A DNA stretch of 26,054 bases, from assembly GCA_020062605.1 (NCBI GenBank), contig JAGUWA010000448.1:1-26054 (forward strand). Direction: 5' to 3'. Positions within the stretch are counted from its first letter, which is position 1; each line of letters begins with the position of its first letter. Of this stretch, positions 14,949 to 23,359 are shown one piece after another. The notes beneath the pieces were generated by a model that saw only the letters and a program-made list of their open reading frames with translations, was not told the DNA's origin and did not search any database. This DNA comes from Parvibaculum sp. Its GTDB lineage: Bacteria > Pseudomonadota > Alphaproteobacteria > Parvibaculales > Parvibaculaceae. The position numbers and the translations under genes were made by a program.

Positions 14949-16214
14949 TCAGCCTGGAATTCTGACCGGCATGCTCGAGTAACCCTTGATCAGATTTGAA
15001 AAAACCCGCGTCGGTTCGCCGACCACTTCGATCGGCTTGTCGGGCCAGCGTTTCAGGATTTCTTCCCAGACGACGCGGAGCTGCATTTCCGCCAGCCGGT
15101 TGCCGACGCAGCGATGGATACCGAAGCCGAAGGATAGATGCTGTCGTGGATGCTTGCGGTCAATGATGAAGCTGTTGGCGTTTTCGATTGCCTCCTCGTC
15201 CCGGTTGCCCGAGACGTACCACATGACGACTTTGTCGCCTTTCTTGATCTGCTTGCCGCCAAGCTCCGTATCCTGAAGCGCGGTGCGGCGCATATGCGAC
15301 AAGGGTGTCTGCCAACGGATGATTTCGGGGACCATGGATTCGACGAGCGATGGGTTGTCCCGCAGCTTCTTGTATTGAACCGGGTTCTCGTTGAGGGCCA
15401 GAAGGCCACCGGTGATCGAGTTGCGGGTCGTGTCGTTGCCGCCGACGATCAGAAGGAGAATATTTCCCAGATACTCCATTGGCCCCATGTTTTTCGTCGC
15501 TTCGCCCTGAGCCAGCATGGTGATGAGATCGTTTCCCGGCTCGGTCGCGTTGACACGCTGATTCCACAACTCGGTGAAGTAGGCGGCGCAATCGCGCAAT
15601 TCATTCCTGCGAGCCTTCTCTGCCTCCTCATCGCCGAAGGCGGTGCCCGCGGTGGCGACATCCGACCAGCGGGTGAGCTTCCGGCGTTCTTCCCAGGGGA
15701 AATCGAAAAGAGTGGCGAGCATCTGCGTTGTCAGTTCGATCGACACGCGATCCACCCAGTCAAAGGTTTCATTGATAGGCAGGGAATCGAGAATTTTGCC
15801 GGCGCGCTCGCGGATCGTGCTTTCGAGTTTCGCCAGATTGCCGGGTGCGACGATCGGGCTCACAACCTTGCGCTGCGCGTCGTGCTTCGGCGGGTCCATC
15901 ATGATGAACATGGGCAGGAAGAAACCTTCTTCCTGATTGCGGAGGGCGACGCCGCCCAGGGTCGCTTCAGACGAATAGATGCCGTGGTTGGTGTCGACAT
16001 GCATGATGTCTTTGTATTTTGTCACCGACCAGAACGAGCCGTATTCGCTTTCCTTGCAGTAATGGACCGGATCTTCGCGGCGCAACCGCTCGAAATACGG
16101 CCAGATCGCATTCGCCCTGAAGAGCTCCGGATTGCTGACATCGATCTTCTCAAGCGGGATCGCGTAGGCGTCCGCAATCGGCTTGTCTCGATCGGCACCC
16201 AGGGATTCACTCAT
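14949..16214 (-). CDS. Cytochrome P450, CYP153 family (copy 1)
   Basis: 421 residues, soluble bacterial class. Features: PPKHDAQRKVVSPIVAP (C-helix region), I-helix LLLIVGGNDTTRNS with the acid-alcohol pair D-T, K-helix E-I-I-R (ExxR), and the heme loop FGFGIHRCVGNRLAE with Cys369 as iron ligand. The opening NPELFRANAIWPYFERLRRE and the stretch VSIELTTQMLATLFDFPWEE are hallmarks of CYP153, whose known members hydroxylate terminal or methyl carbons of alkanes, cycloalkanes and terpenes such as limonene. A good promoter lies at 16298-16326. It needs a ferredoxin and a reductase, which are not encoded intact here. A close paralogue of equal length lies at 24786-26051 in opposite orientation. Confidence 0.93.
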   Translation of the reverse strand: MSESLGADRDKPIADAYAIPLEKIDVSNPELFRANAIWPYFERLRREDPVHYCKESEYGSFWSVTKYKDIMHVDTNHGIYSSEATLGGVALRNQEEGFFLPMFIMMDPPKHDAQRKVVSPIVAPGNLAKLESTIRERAGKILDSLPINETFDWVDRVSIELTTQMLATLFDFPWEERRKLTRWSDVATAGTAFGDEEAEKARRNELRDCAAYFTELWNQRVNATEPGNDLITMLAQGEATKNMGPMEYLGNILLLIVGGNDTTRNSITGGLLALNENPVQYKKLRDNPSLVESMVPEIIRWQTPLSHMRRTALQDTELGGKQIKKGDKVVMWYVSGNRDEEAIENANSFIIDRKHPRQHLSFGFGIHRCVGNRLAEMQLRVVWEEILKRWPDKPIEVVGEPTRVFSNLIKGYSSMPVRIPG

Positions 16215-16297
16215 GACGGCGTCTCCATTGCGTTTCCAGAAGCCTGCGAATGCGTGACATAGGGGGTGCCGGTTAGCCGACTCTCTCCCATTAAATC

Positions 16298-16326
16298 ATT
16301 ATAAGCATATTCCCGTGGATTGTCAG
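16298..16326 (-). promoter_or_regulatory. Strong sigma70-like promoter for the CYP153-maoC unit
   Basis: Read on the minus strand: CTGACA (16326-16321), a 17-base spacer, then a perfect TATAAT (16303-16298). Transcription would begin near 16290 and give a leader of about 75 bases before the P450 ATG at 16214. It is in the 209-bp space after aliA, so copy 1 of the P450 can be expressed apart from the tetR-SDR-aliA operon. It is one of the best -35/-10 pairs I found in the window. Confidence 0.65.
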
Positions 16327-16423
16327 GTTGCATTCATTGGGCGGCGACGCGGTGTCGCCAACTTTCCGAACAGTCCGTCACACGCCTGTTGCCGGCCTTC
16401 CGCCACCGGCTGCCTGCGGAATG

Positions 16424-18064
16424 TCATGCCGACAGGGCGACGGCGATCTCGCGCAACTTGAACTTCTGCACCTTGCCGCTCGGTGTTCGAGGCAGTTCGC
16501 CGACGATTTCCGCCCGTTCCGGCAGGTATTGCCGCGCGACCCTGTGCTCTTCGAGGAAGGCGACCACCTCGCGCAAGCCAACCTCGCGGCCGGGCTTCGG
16601 CACGATGAATGCACATGCCCGTTCGCCCAGCCGTTCATCCGGTACGCCGATAATCGCTACATCCTGAATGTCGGGATGACGGAAGAGAAGGCCTTCGATC
16701 TCGACCACGGGGATATTCTCGCCGCCGCGGATGATGATGTCCTTGGAGCGTCCGGTCAGCCGGATATAGCCTTGGCCGTCGACCCGCGCGAGGTCGCCTG
16801 TATCGAACCAGCCTTCCGCGTCGTGATTGTACCACTCCGGTCTTTTGAGATAGCCAACAAAAGTCGAACAGGCGCGAGCCTTGAGCATGCCCTCCTCGCC
16901 GGCGGGCAGGGGGCTGTTCCCGCTGTCGACCACCCGGACTTCCATGCCTGGCAGCGCGCGTCCGTCAGTATTGATCGCCTTGTCCTCCGGATCGTCGAGG
17001 CATGTCGTTGTCACCAGGCCGTTCTCGGTCATGCCCCAGGCCGACACGATATTTGTTCCGAGGATTTGCCGCGCCCGCTCGACTAGCGCGCGGGGGATGG
17101 GTGCGCCTGCCACCAGGAAGATGCGCAAACGGGATACGTCGCCCCCGTCCGCCGCCACCGTTTCGGTCAGATCGGACAGGAACGGCGTGGACGCCATGGT
17201 GAAGGTGATTCCTTCGCGGGAGATCGACGCGGAGGCGCGCTTCGGTTCCCATACATCCTGCAGAATGGCGGTCGCTCCGGCCAGAACGGGCATCAACAGC
17301 CCGTACATGAAGCCTGTCTGGTGTGCCATCGGCGACGCCATGAACATCACGTCGTCCGCGCCGAGCCCGAGGCGCTCGGCGCAGATGAGGATATTGGAGA
17401 GCAGCGTATTCGACGTATGCATGACGCCTTTCGGTTCGCCGGTCGTGCCGGACGTATACATCAATTGCGTTACGTCGTCGGGATCGGGTCGCCGCGCCGC
17501 GAAGAGACGGCCGGCGTCGCGCCGCTGCTCCCACGGCGTATCAAGAAGGACTTTCTCAAAGCTGGTTTCGCCGTCGCCGCCGATGACGAGCACATACTTC
17601 AGCTGCGGCAGGTCGGCCCGGATGTTGGCCACCATGGCAGGGTAATCGAAGCTGCGAAAGGCGCGCGGGATGACGAGTACCTTGCTTTCCGCAAGGCCAA
17701 GCATGAAGGACAATTCGCGCTCGCGAAAAATCGGCATCAATGGATTGGTCACGGCGCCGATCCGTACGCAAGCCAGATGCAGCGCGGTGAATTGCCACCA
17801 GTTCGGCAATTGGCAGGAAACAACATCGCCTTTCTCCACGCCGAGTTCCGCGAGGCCGACCGCGATACGTTCGACAATCTTGCCGAAATCGCGGTAGCTG
17901 AGGCGGGTGGCCTCATTCGTCATGGAGTTGAAGTCGACGACGGCCGTCTTGTCCGGCATTTCGGCGATGCAACCGTCGAGGTAGCCGGCGGCCGTCTTGC
18001 CGGGCCAGAAGCCGCCGGCGTTCATCGCCTCGACACGCTTCCTGGTCAGAACTGGATCGAACAT
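16424..18064 (-). CDS. aliA: AliA-type cyclohexanecarboxylate-CoA ligase
   Basis: 546 residues; GGGGAGGG precedes ATG 18064. The opening MFDPVLTRKRVEAMNAGGFW is characteristic of the AliA/short-chain acyl-CoA ligase group. ANL motifs: LMYTSGTTGEPKGVMHTSN (about 203-221), WGMTENG, GWFDTGDLA, RSKDIIIRGGENIPVVEIE, and catalytic Lys531 in PSGKVQKFK. Reaction by family: cyclohexanecarboxylate (or a substituted analogue) + ATP + CoA to the CoA thioester, the entry step of the alicyclic acid pathway of Rhodopseudomonas. The genes for all later steps (aliB, badK-like, badH, badI) lie on the divergent plus strand, which strongly supports the assignment. It is third in a minus-strand operon after tetR and the PECR-like SDR. 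Substrate ring substituents cannot be told. Confidence 0.88.
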   Translation of the reverse strand: MFDPVLTRKRVEAMNAGGFWPGKTAAGYLDGCIAEMPDKTAVVDFNSMTNEATRLSYRDFGKIVERIAVGLAELGVEKGDVVSCQLPNWWQFTALHLACVRIGAVTNPLMPIFRERELSFMLGLAESKVLVIPRAFRSFDYPAMVANIRADLPQLKYVLVIGGDGETSFEKVLLDTPWEQRRDAGRLFAARRPDPDDVTQLMYTSGTTGEPKGVMHTSNTLLSNILICAERLGLGADDVMFMASPMAHQTGFMYGLLMPVLAGATAILQDVWEPKRASASISREGITFTMASTPFLSDLTETVAADGGDVSRLRIFLVAGAPIPRALVERARQILGTNIVSAWGMTENGLVTTTCLDDPEDKAINTDGRALPGMEVRVVDSGNSPLPAGEEGMLKARACSTFVGYLKRPEWYNHDAEGWFDTGDLARVDGQGYIRLTGRSKDIIIRGGENIPVVEIEGLLFRHPDIQDVAIIGVPDERLGERACAFIVPKPGREVGLREVVAFLEEHRVARQYLPERAEIVGELPRTPSGKVQKFKLREIAVALSA

Positions 18065-18097
18065 CGGTAACCCTCCCCTCGCAGGCGGGCTTGAACT

Positions 18098-18964
18098 TCA
18101 GGTGTTCTTTGGCTCGAAATAATCCGGTCGTCCAGGGGGCCACGGGTCACCCCAGAGCTGCTCGCCGCCATCGACCGTCAATACCTCGCCGGTAATGAAC
18201 TTGGCGCCCGGCGAGGCGAGATAGACGACAGCCTCAGCGATGTCATGGGCATCGCCGACACGCAACATCGGATTTGCGCCAGGATAGGTCTTGAGACCTT
18301 CGGGCGGATATTGCACGAAGCCGCTCGTTTCGCAGACGCCCGGTGCGACGCAGTTGACACGGATGCGATGCGGTGCCCATTCGACGGCCACCGATTTTGA
18401 CAGGTAGGCAACGCCGGCGCGTGCTGCGCATGTGTGCGCGATGCCTGGCATTCCGCGCCATATGTCGGCGATAATGTTCACGATCGAGCCGGGGGTCTTT
18501 CTATCGACCCACTGCCGCGCGGCGCTTTGCATCATGTACCAGGTGCCGTTGAGATTGGTGTCGATGACGGCGTCCCATCCCTTGACCTTGAAGTCGAGGG
18601 CCATTTGCGGAAACTGGCCGCCGGCATTGTTCACGAGAACGTCGAGCGTGCCGAACTTGTTCCAGACATCGTCGATGAAGCGGTTGACCCGATCTGGATC
18701 CCGTATGGTCAGCGGGGCGCTGAAGACGCGGACACCCATGCTTTCCAGAAGAGGAACCGTCGCGGCAAGTTTTTCTTCGTTGCGCCCGCATATGGCGACG
18801 TTCGCGCCCAGTCGCGCCAGAAGACAGGCGATCGCCTTGCCGAAACCGCTTCCGCCGCCGGAAACGACGACCGTTTTCCCCGAAAAAAGATCGGCGCGAT
18901 AAACCGTGGGCAGTGCTTTCAGTTCTTCATCGGAAAATCCGAAGTGAGTCTTCTGGACTTCCAT
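18098..18964 (-). CDS. PECR/2,4-dienoyl-CoA reductase-like SDR
   Basis: 288 residues; GAGGAAG precedes ATG 18964. Rossmann motif SGGGSGFG (about 35-42), then CGRNEEKL with the Arg that points to NADPH, and NNAGGQFPQ. Where classical SDRs have Y-x3-K, this one has HTCAARAGVAYLSKSVAVEW. That A-A-R-A-G-V form is normal in peroxisomal trans-2-enoyl-CoA reductase (PECR) relatives, so it is not a defect. C-terminus AKFITGEVLTVDGGEQLWG. Likely role: NADPH-dependent reduction of an unsaturated acyl-CoA. This could be needed when a terpenoid or unsaturated ring acid such as perillate enters the pathway. It lies between tetR (25 bp) and aliA (33 bp) in one operon. Confidence 0.82.
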   Translation of the reverse strand: MEVQKTHFGFSDEELKALPTVYRADLFSGKTVVVSGGGSGFGKAIACLLARLGANVAICGRNEEKLAATVPLLESMGVRVFSAPLTIRDPDRVNRFIDDVWNKFGTLDVLVNNAGGQFPQMALDFKVKGWDAVIDTNLNGTWYMMQSAARQWVDRKTPGSIVNIIADIWRGMPGIAHTCAARAGVAYLSKSVAVEWAPHRIRVNCVAPGVCETSGFVQYPPEGLKTYPGANPMLRVGDAHDIAEAVVYLASPGAKFITGEVLTVDGGEQLWGDPWPPGRPDYFEPKNT

Positions 18965-18989
18965 GTGCGTCTTCCTCGAATGTTTTCGG

Positions 18990-19625
18990 TCACGCGACCG
19001 TTTCGTTTTCCCCGCTTCGTATGGGTTCTTCGATCCCGATTCCGCTGAACAGCATCAGGCACATATGGTCGGCTATCGTCTGAATGGACGTCCTGCCGGG
19101 CTGGTACCATTCGACTGACCAGTTAAGGGCGCCCATCAGCAGCATGCGTACGAGGCCGAGATCGACGTCGCTGCGCAATGCGCCCGATTTCTGCGCCTTG
19201 GTGAGAATGCGCCGCCAGAGTTCGGCGTAGGCGTCGCGCTGCCTGATGTGATGCTGCCGCACCTCTTCGGGGACCTGTCCGAAAATGCGGATATTGGCGG
19301 ATGTGTAATCGTCATGCTTCAGCAGTGTGGTGAGATGCGCCTCGACGGCGACACGAATTCGGTCGCGGTACGATGAATCCGCAGGCAGACGTTCCTGACT
19401 CTCCTCGACGGCTTCGTGAACCCGCCTCATGCCTATGTCGAGAACTTCCTCGATGAGTTCGTCCTTCGAACCGAAATGGTAATAGAGGCTGCCCGCCTGC
19501 ATGCCGGCGGCTTTCGCGATTTCGATCAGGGTCGTCGCCGCGTAGCCTTTTTGCCGAAACGTCTTGGCGGCGGCGTCCAGTATCCTCGCGCGGCTGATGT
19601 CGGATTTGCTTTGCTCGCTCGTCAC
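18990..19625 (-). CDS. TetR-family transcriptional regulator of the alicyclic acid operons
   Basis: 211 residues from GTG 19625, with GAGGGGG about 7 bases upstream. N-terminal helix-turn-helix about 12-58: ARILDAAAKTFRQKGYAATT, LIEIAKAAGMQAGSLYYHF and GSKDELIEEVL, all very close to the TetR consensus. The remainder is an all-helical ligand and dimer domain, variable as usual. It is divergent from badH across 167 bp and heads the operon that contains aliA. By position it is the local repressor of both operons, probably released by an acyl-CoA intermediate as in KstR2-like regulators; that ligand type is inference. Candidate operators are described under the intergenic entry. Confidence 0.9.
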   Translation of the reverse strand: MTSEQSKSDISRARILDAAAKTFRQKGYAATTLIEIAKAAGMQAGSLYYHFGSKDELIEEVLDIGMRRVHEAVEESQERLPADSSYRDRIRVAVEAHLTTLLKHDDYTSANIRIFGQVPEEVRQHHIRQRDAYAELWRRILTKAQKSGALRSDVDLGLVRMLLMGALNWSVEWYQPGRTSIQTIADHMCLMLFSGIGIEEPIRSGENETVA

Positions 19626-19792
19626 GAACGCCCCCTCGCCGCCTGTTTGGCGGTGCCGATCGTAAATCTAATGTGCGTTCGAAACATGTTGCGCCCCATC
19701 GAAAATCGAACTAGTATTAGAAAAAATGCGCCGCCATTGCTATGGCAAAATAAAAATATGTCTGAAGCGGCGCAGCGAGGGAGGCGACATAC
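19626..19792. promoter_or_regulatory. Divergent tetR / badH control region with leader inverted repeats
   Basis: Possible badH promoter: TTGCGC at 19689-19694, a 17-base spacer, TAGTAT at 19712-19717 (weak). Candidate TetR operators: AACATGTT palindrome at 19683-19690, and the 14-bp hyphenated palindrome GCCATTGCTATGGC at 19733-19746, just downstream of the expected start of transcription. In addition, TGCGCCGC at 19727-19734 and GCGGCGCA at 19767-19774 are perfect 8-bp inverted arms that would fold the badH leader into a stem-loop ending just before the GGGAGG ribosome site. Which element is used cannot be decided by eye. Confidence 0.45.
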
Positions 19793-20554
19793 ATGCGAGG
19801 ACTCGATCAGAAGCCGGTTATCGTTACCGGCGGCGCAAGCGGTATCGGAAAGGCGATTGGGCTCAGGCTTGGCGAAGAGAGTGCCAGGGTCGCCATTTTC
19901 GACATGAACGAGAAGGGTGCCGAGGCCGCCGCCGCCGAAATTCGCCAGAAGGGTGGAGAGGCTTGGGCCTATAAGGTCGACATCACCGACTATGCGGCAG
20001 TGGCGCGGGCAGTCGATGCGTTCGAAAAGGCGGCCGGCCAGGTTTATGGACTGGTGAACAATGCCGGTTGGGACGAGGCGAAGCCTTTTATCCAGACAGA
20101 GCCTGATTTCTGGAAAAAGGTGATCGACATCAATCTTTACGGGCCGCTCAATCTCACTCATGTCGTTGCGCGTCGGCTTGCCGAGCAGGGTGCCGGTCGG
20201 GTCGTCAGCATTTCGTCGGATGCGGGCCGTGTGGGTTCGTCTGGCGAGGCCGTCTATTCCGCGGCCAAGGGCGGCGTCATCGCCTTCATGAAGACGATGG
20301 CGCGCGAGTTCGCCCGGAAGGGCGTCACCTTCAATACGATCTGTCCGGGGCCGACGGACACGCCGCTGCTCGCCTCCGTGGATGTGTCGGGCGGCGGACG
20401 TCTGACCGAAGCGCTCACCAAGGCGATCCCGATGCGCCGCCTGGCGCAACCGGACGATTATCCGGGCATGGTCGCATTCTTTCTGAGCGACGATGCAAGT
20501 TTCATTACCGGCCAGACGATCAGCGTCTCGGGCGGTCTCTCAATGCACGGTTGA
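19793..20554 (+). CDS. badH: BadH-type 2-hydroxycyclohexanecarboxyl-CoA dehydrogenase (SDR)
   Basis: 253 residues; GAGGGAGG lies before ATG 19793. Classical SDR: TGGASGIG (about 12-19), Asp in FDMNE (NAD preferred), NNAG, Ser in SISSDAG, Tyr155 and Lys159 in AVYSAAKGGV, and C-terminal FITGQTISVSGGLSMHG. The MRGL start and the direct neighbourhood of badI, aliB and a badK-like gene match BadH. Reaction by family: oxidation of 2-hydroxycyclohexanecarboxyl-CoA to the 2-keto compound with NAD, the step before ring opening. First gene of the plus-strand operon, 11 bp before badI. Confidence 0.85.
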   Translation: MRGLDQKPVIVTGGASGIGKAIGLRLGEESARVAIFDMNEKGAEAAAAEIRQKGGEAWAYKVDITDYAAVARAVDAFEKAAGQVYGLVNNAGWDEAKPFIQTEPDFWKKVIDINLYGPLNLTHVVARRLAEQGAGRVVSISSDAGRVGSSGEAVYSAAKGGVIAFMKTMAREFARKGVTFNTICPGPTDTPLLASVDVSGGGRLTEALTKAIPMRRLAQPDDYPGMVAFFLSDDASFITGQTISVSGGLSMHG

Positions 20555-20565
20555 CGGGGATTTTC

Positions 20566-21357
20566 ATGGACTACGAAGACATTCTGTACGACGAGAAAAA
20601 TGGCGTCGCGACCATCACCATCAATCGTCCGAAGGTCTATAACGCGTTCCGCCCCCGCACCTGCGTCGAACTGATTGACGCTTTTCTGAAGGCGGGCTGG
20701 AGCGAGGAGATCGGTGCGATCGTGCTGACTGGCGCGGGCAACAAGGCGTTTTGCACCGGCGGCGATCAATCGGATCATGACGGCACCTATGGTGACGGCG
20801 AGACGCGCGGAACCATCGGCATGCCGGTCGAGGAACTGCACACGGTCATTCGCGACGTGCCCAAGCCGGTGATCGCGAAGGTGCGGGGCTACGCCATCGG
20901 CGGCGGCAATGTGCTGGCGACGTTGTGCGACATGACGATTGCGGGCGAGAGCGCAATCTTCGGTCAGGTGGGTCCCAAGATGGGCTCCGTCGATCCCGGC
21001 TTCGGCACCGCCTATCTCGCCCGCGTGGTCGGGGAGAAGAAGGCGCGCGAAATCTGGTACATGTGCCGGCGTTACCCGGCACGCGAGGCGCTGGCGATGG
21101 GGCTCGCCAATGCGGTCGTTCCCGACGACAAGCTGGATGAGGAAGTGGATGCCTGGTGCGCCGAGCTTGTCGAGCGTAGCCCGACGGCGATTGCGATTGC
21201 CAAGAAATCGTTCAACGCCGACAGCGATAATATTCGCGGCATTGGCGGTCTTGGCATGCAGGCGCTCCGCCTCTACTACAACTCGGCGGAGTCGAAAGAG
21301 GGCGTCAACGCGCTCAATGAAAAGCGTAAGCCGGAATTCCGCAAGCATATGAAGTAG
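20566..21357 (+). CDS. badI: BadI-type 2-ketocyclohexanecarboxyl-CoA hydrolase (ring opening)
   Basis: 263 residues from ATG 20566. Crotonase fold of the MenB/BadI branch: AFCTGGDQSDHDG (oxyanion-hole region with G-G-D-Q), GYAIGGGNVLATLCDMTIA, AIFGQVGPKMGSVDPGFGTAYL with Asp143, and a C-terminal ALNEKRKPEFRKHMK. The two glutamates of enoyl-CoA hydratases are absent (Asn and Gly in their places), as expected for MenB/BadI, which work on beta-keto thioesters. Reaction by family: water attacks the 2-keto ring thioester and opens it to pimeloyl-CoA. It follows badH by 11 bp and precedes aliB by 8 bp. The DHNA synthase (MenB) reading is unlikely because no menaquinone genes are nearby. Confidence 0.88.
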   Translation: MDYEDILYDEKNGVATITINRPKVYNAFRPRTCVELIDAFLKAGWSEEIGAIVLTGAGNKAFCTGGDQSDHDGTYGDGETRGTIGMPVEELHTVIRDVPKPVIAKVRGYAIGGGNVLATLCDMTIAGESAIFGQVGPKMGSVDPGFGTAYLARVVGEKKAREIWYMCRRYPAREALAMGLANAVVPDDKLDEEVDAWCAELVERSPTAIAIAKKSFNADSDNIRGIGGLGMQALRLYYNSAESKEGVNALNEKRKPEFRKHMK

Positions 21358-21365
21358 GTGGTATC

Positions 21366-22523
21366 TTGGACTTTGCCTTTACGTCCGACCAGGGAGCCAT
21401 TCGAGATACCGCCGCACGATTTGCGCGCGAGCGGCTCGCGCCCGCCTACAAGGTGCGCGAAGCCGCCGGAGCGATCGATCGGCAGCTCGTCCGGGATATG
21501 GGCGAGCTTGGCCTCGTCGGCGCCGATTTGCCCGAAAAATTCGGGGCGCCGGGACTCGATAGCGTTACGACCGGCATTATTATCGAGGAAATATCACGCG
21601 GTGACATTAGTGTCGGTTATGTCCAGCTCCTGGCTTCGCTGATGGGATCGATCGTCGCCGCGCATGCAAGGCCTGAAGTCGCCGATGAAATCGTTCCGAA
21701 GATTTGCTCGGGCGAGGTGATCGTCGCGCTCGGTCTGACGGAGCCGCGAGGCGGCTCCGACGCAGCGCATCTGCAGACGAAAGCACGCGCCGATGGCGAC
21801 GGCTACGTCCTGTCGGGCGAGAAAACCTCGATCTCGATGGCCGAGCAGGCTGATTACATTCTTGTGCTCGCGCGCACGGATGAAAGCAATCCGGGCGCTG
21901 GCGGTGTGTCGGCTTTTCTGGTGCCGCTCGACGCGCCGGGTATCACCTGTTCGAGCTTCGATGATGTAGGTTCGAAAGCGGTCGGCCGCGGTTCGGTATT
22001 CTTCGACAATGTTAAGGTGTCGTCGCGCTACATGGTCGGCCCGGAGGGCGAAGGTTTCCGGAAGGTCATGCAGGGGTTCGATTATTCCCGCGCGCTGATC
22101 GGCCTGCAATGTCTGGCTCCCGCCTTCGCATCGCTGGAAGAGACCTGGAAGTATGTGACGGAGCGCGTTGCCTTCGGCAATCCGCTGGCCAAATATCAGG
22201 GTGTCACGGAACCGCTGGCCGAAGCCCAGACGCTGCTCGAGGCGGCGCGTCTGCTTTGCTACAAGACGCTTTGGCTCCGCGACAATGATTTGCCGCATAC
22301 CGCCGAAGCCGCGATGTGCAAATGGTGGGCACCCAAGACGGCTTTCCAGGTCATCCACCGTTGCCTGCTCACGCACGGACATGGCGGTTACAGCACTGAT
22401 CTGCCTCATCAGCAGAGATTGCGCGACGTGATGGGGCTTCAGATCGGCGACGGCACCGAGCAAATCCAGAAGATGATCATTTCGCGCGAGAAAGTCGGCC
22501 GGGTGGCCGTGCCTTATGCGTGA
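21366..22523 (+). CDS. aliB: AliB-type cyclohexanecarboxyl-CoA dehydrogenase (acyl-CoA dehydrogenase)
   Basis: 385 residues from TTG 21366. The TTG is preferred because the protein then begins MDFAFTSDQGAIRDTAARFA as usual for the family, and TAGGTGG lies just before it. ACAD features: VALGLTEPRGGSDAAHLQT, SGEKTSISMAEQADY (FAD/substrate loops), a Y/A-rich C-terminal four-helix bundle, and LTHGHGGYSTDLPHQQRLRD. At the position of the usual catalytic glutamate (E-G-T-x2-I-Q) this enzyme has Asp362 (IGDGTEQIQ). Reaction by family: FAD-dependent desaturation of cyclohexanecarboxyl-CoA to cyclohex-1-enecarboxyl-CoA, with electrons passed to ETF (not encoded here). In operon with badH, badI and the badK-like gene. 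Confidence 0.87.
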   Translation: MDFAFTSDQGAIRDTAARFARERLAPAYKVREAAGAIDRQLVRDMGELGLVGADLPEKFGAPGLDSVTTGIIIEEISRGDISVGYVQLLASLMGSIVAAHARPEVADEIVPKICSGEVIVALGLTEPRGGSDAAHLQTKARADGDGYVLSGEKTSISMAEQADYILVLARTDESNPGAGGVSAFLVPLDAPGITCSSFDDVGSKAVGRGSVFFDNVKVSSRYMVGPEGEGFRKVMQGFDYSRALIGLQCLAPAFASLEETWKYVTERVAFGNPLAKYQGVTEPLAEAQTLLEAARLLCYKTLWLRDNDLPHTAEAAMCKWWAPKTAFQVIHRCLLTHGHGGYSTDLPHQQRLRDVMGLQIGDGTEQIQKMIISREKVGRVAVPYA

Positions 22524-22533
22524 GGGAGGCGAT

Positions 22534-23322
22534 ATGACGAGCGCCGCGGAAGCCCCGGTCCAGACCGAGATGCGAGACGGCGTCGGAATCGTGGCGCTCA
22601 ACAGGCCTGACAAGTTCAATTGCCTCTCGTCGGTTGTCATGGCCGGTCTCGACGAGGCTCTCGCAATGTTCGAGGGAGACAGGAAGGTTCGTGCCGTTCT
22701 GTTGCTTGCGCGTGGCAAGAACTTCTGCACCGGTGCCGATCTTGACGAGGTCCTCGACGCTCGCAGGGAGCGGGGTCGGCTGGAAGCGTTTATCACGGGC
22801 GGTCATCGCGTCCTGCGCCGTCTTGAGGTCTCGCCTCTGCCGATTGTCGCCGCGGTGAACGGTCTGTGTCTTGCGGGCGGGCTGGAATTGATGATGGCAT
22901 GTGACGTGGTTTTTGCGGGGCAGTCGGCGCAGATGGGATGCCAGCATGCCCGCTACGGGCTCGTGCCGGGTTGGGGCGGCACGCAGCGTCTCGCGCGCAT
23001 CGTCGGTTCGCGGCGTGCCCTTGATCTGATGTTCAGCGGCCGCTGGCTCAAGGCAGACGAGGCGCTGGCCTGGGGGCTTGTGAACCATATCGTTGACGAC
23101 AGCGCGCTTGCCGGCATGGCGGAAGCCTATTGTGCCGACCTCGCCAAAAAGAATCCGGGCGGTCTTGCCGCCATGAAACAGCTTTGCAGAAACGGACTCG
23201 ACGGATCGCTCCAGGAAGGTCTGGATATGGAACGGAGCGCAGTCGTGGACGCGCTGATGGGCGAAAATGTTTCGGAAGGTCTGGCGGCGTTCCGGGAGCG
23301 CCGGGAGCCATTATTCCGCTGA
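22534..23322 (+). CDS. badK: BadK-like enoyl-CoA hydratase/isomerase (crotonase)
   Basis: 262 residues from ATG 22534, chosen because GGGAGG lies directly upstream. Crotonase elements: ALNRPDKFNCLS, FCTGADLDEVL (oxyanion hole), AAVNGLCLAGGLELMMACDV with Glu118, and GLVPGWGGTQRLARIVG. The second hydratase glutamate, 20 residues after the first, is replaced by His138 (QMGCQHARYG). Expected role by context: addition of water to cyclohex-1-enecarboxyl-CoA, giving the 2-hydroxy compound for BadH. The missing second glutamate makes this less certain; an isomerase or altered hydratase mechanism is possible. It starts 10 bp after aliB. Confidence 0.78.
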   Translation: MTSAAEAPVQTEMRDGVGIVALNRPDKFNCLSSVVMAGLDEALAMFEGDRKVRAVLLLARGKNFCTGADLDEVLDARRERGRLEAFITGGHRVLRRLEVSPLPIVAAVNGLCLAGGLELMMACDVVFAGQSAQMGCQHARYGLVPGWGGTQRLARIVGSRRALDLMFSGRWLKADEALAWGLVNHIVDDSALAGMAEAYCADLAKKNPGGLAAMKQLCRNGLDGSLQEGLDMERSAVVDALMGENVSEGLAAFRERREPLFR

Positions 23323-23359
23323 CGGATAATCAAGGGACCTCTTCGGGAGAAGTGCGATC

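Noticed and set aside
18098..18964. Loss of the SDR Tyr-x3-Lys motif as a sign of an inactive enzyme
   Set aside because: The A-A-R-A-G-V form in its place is usual in PECR-type enoyl-CoA reductases, so it is a family trait.
20566..21357. BadI call as MenB (DHNA-CoA synthase)
   Set aside because: The fold branch is shared, but the neighbours are all alicyclic acid genes and no menaquinone gene is present.
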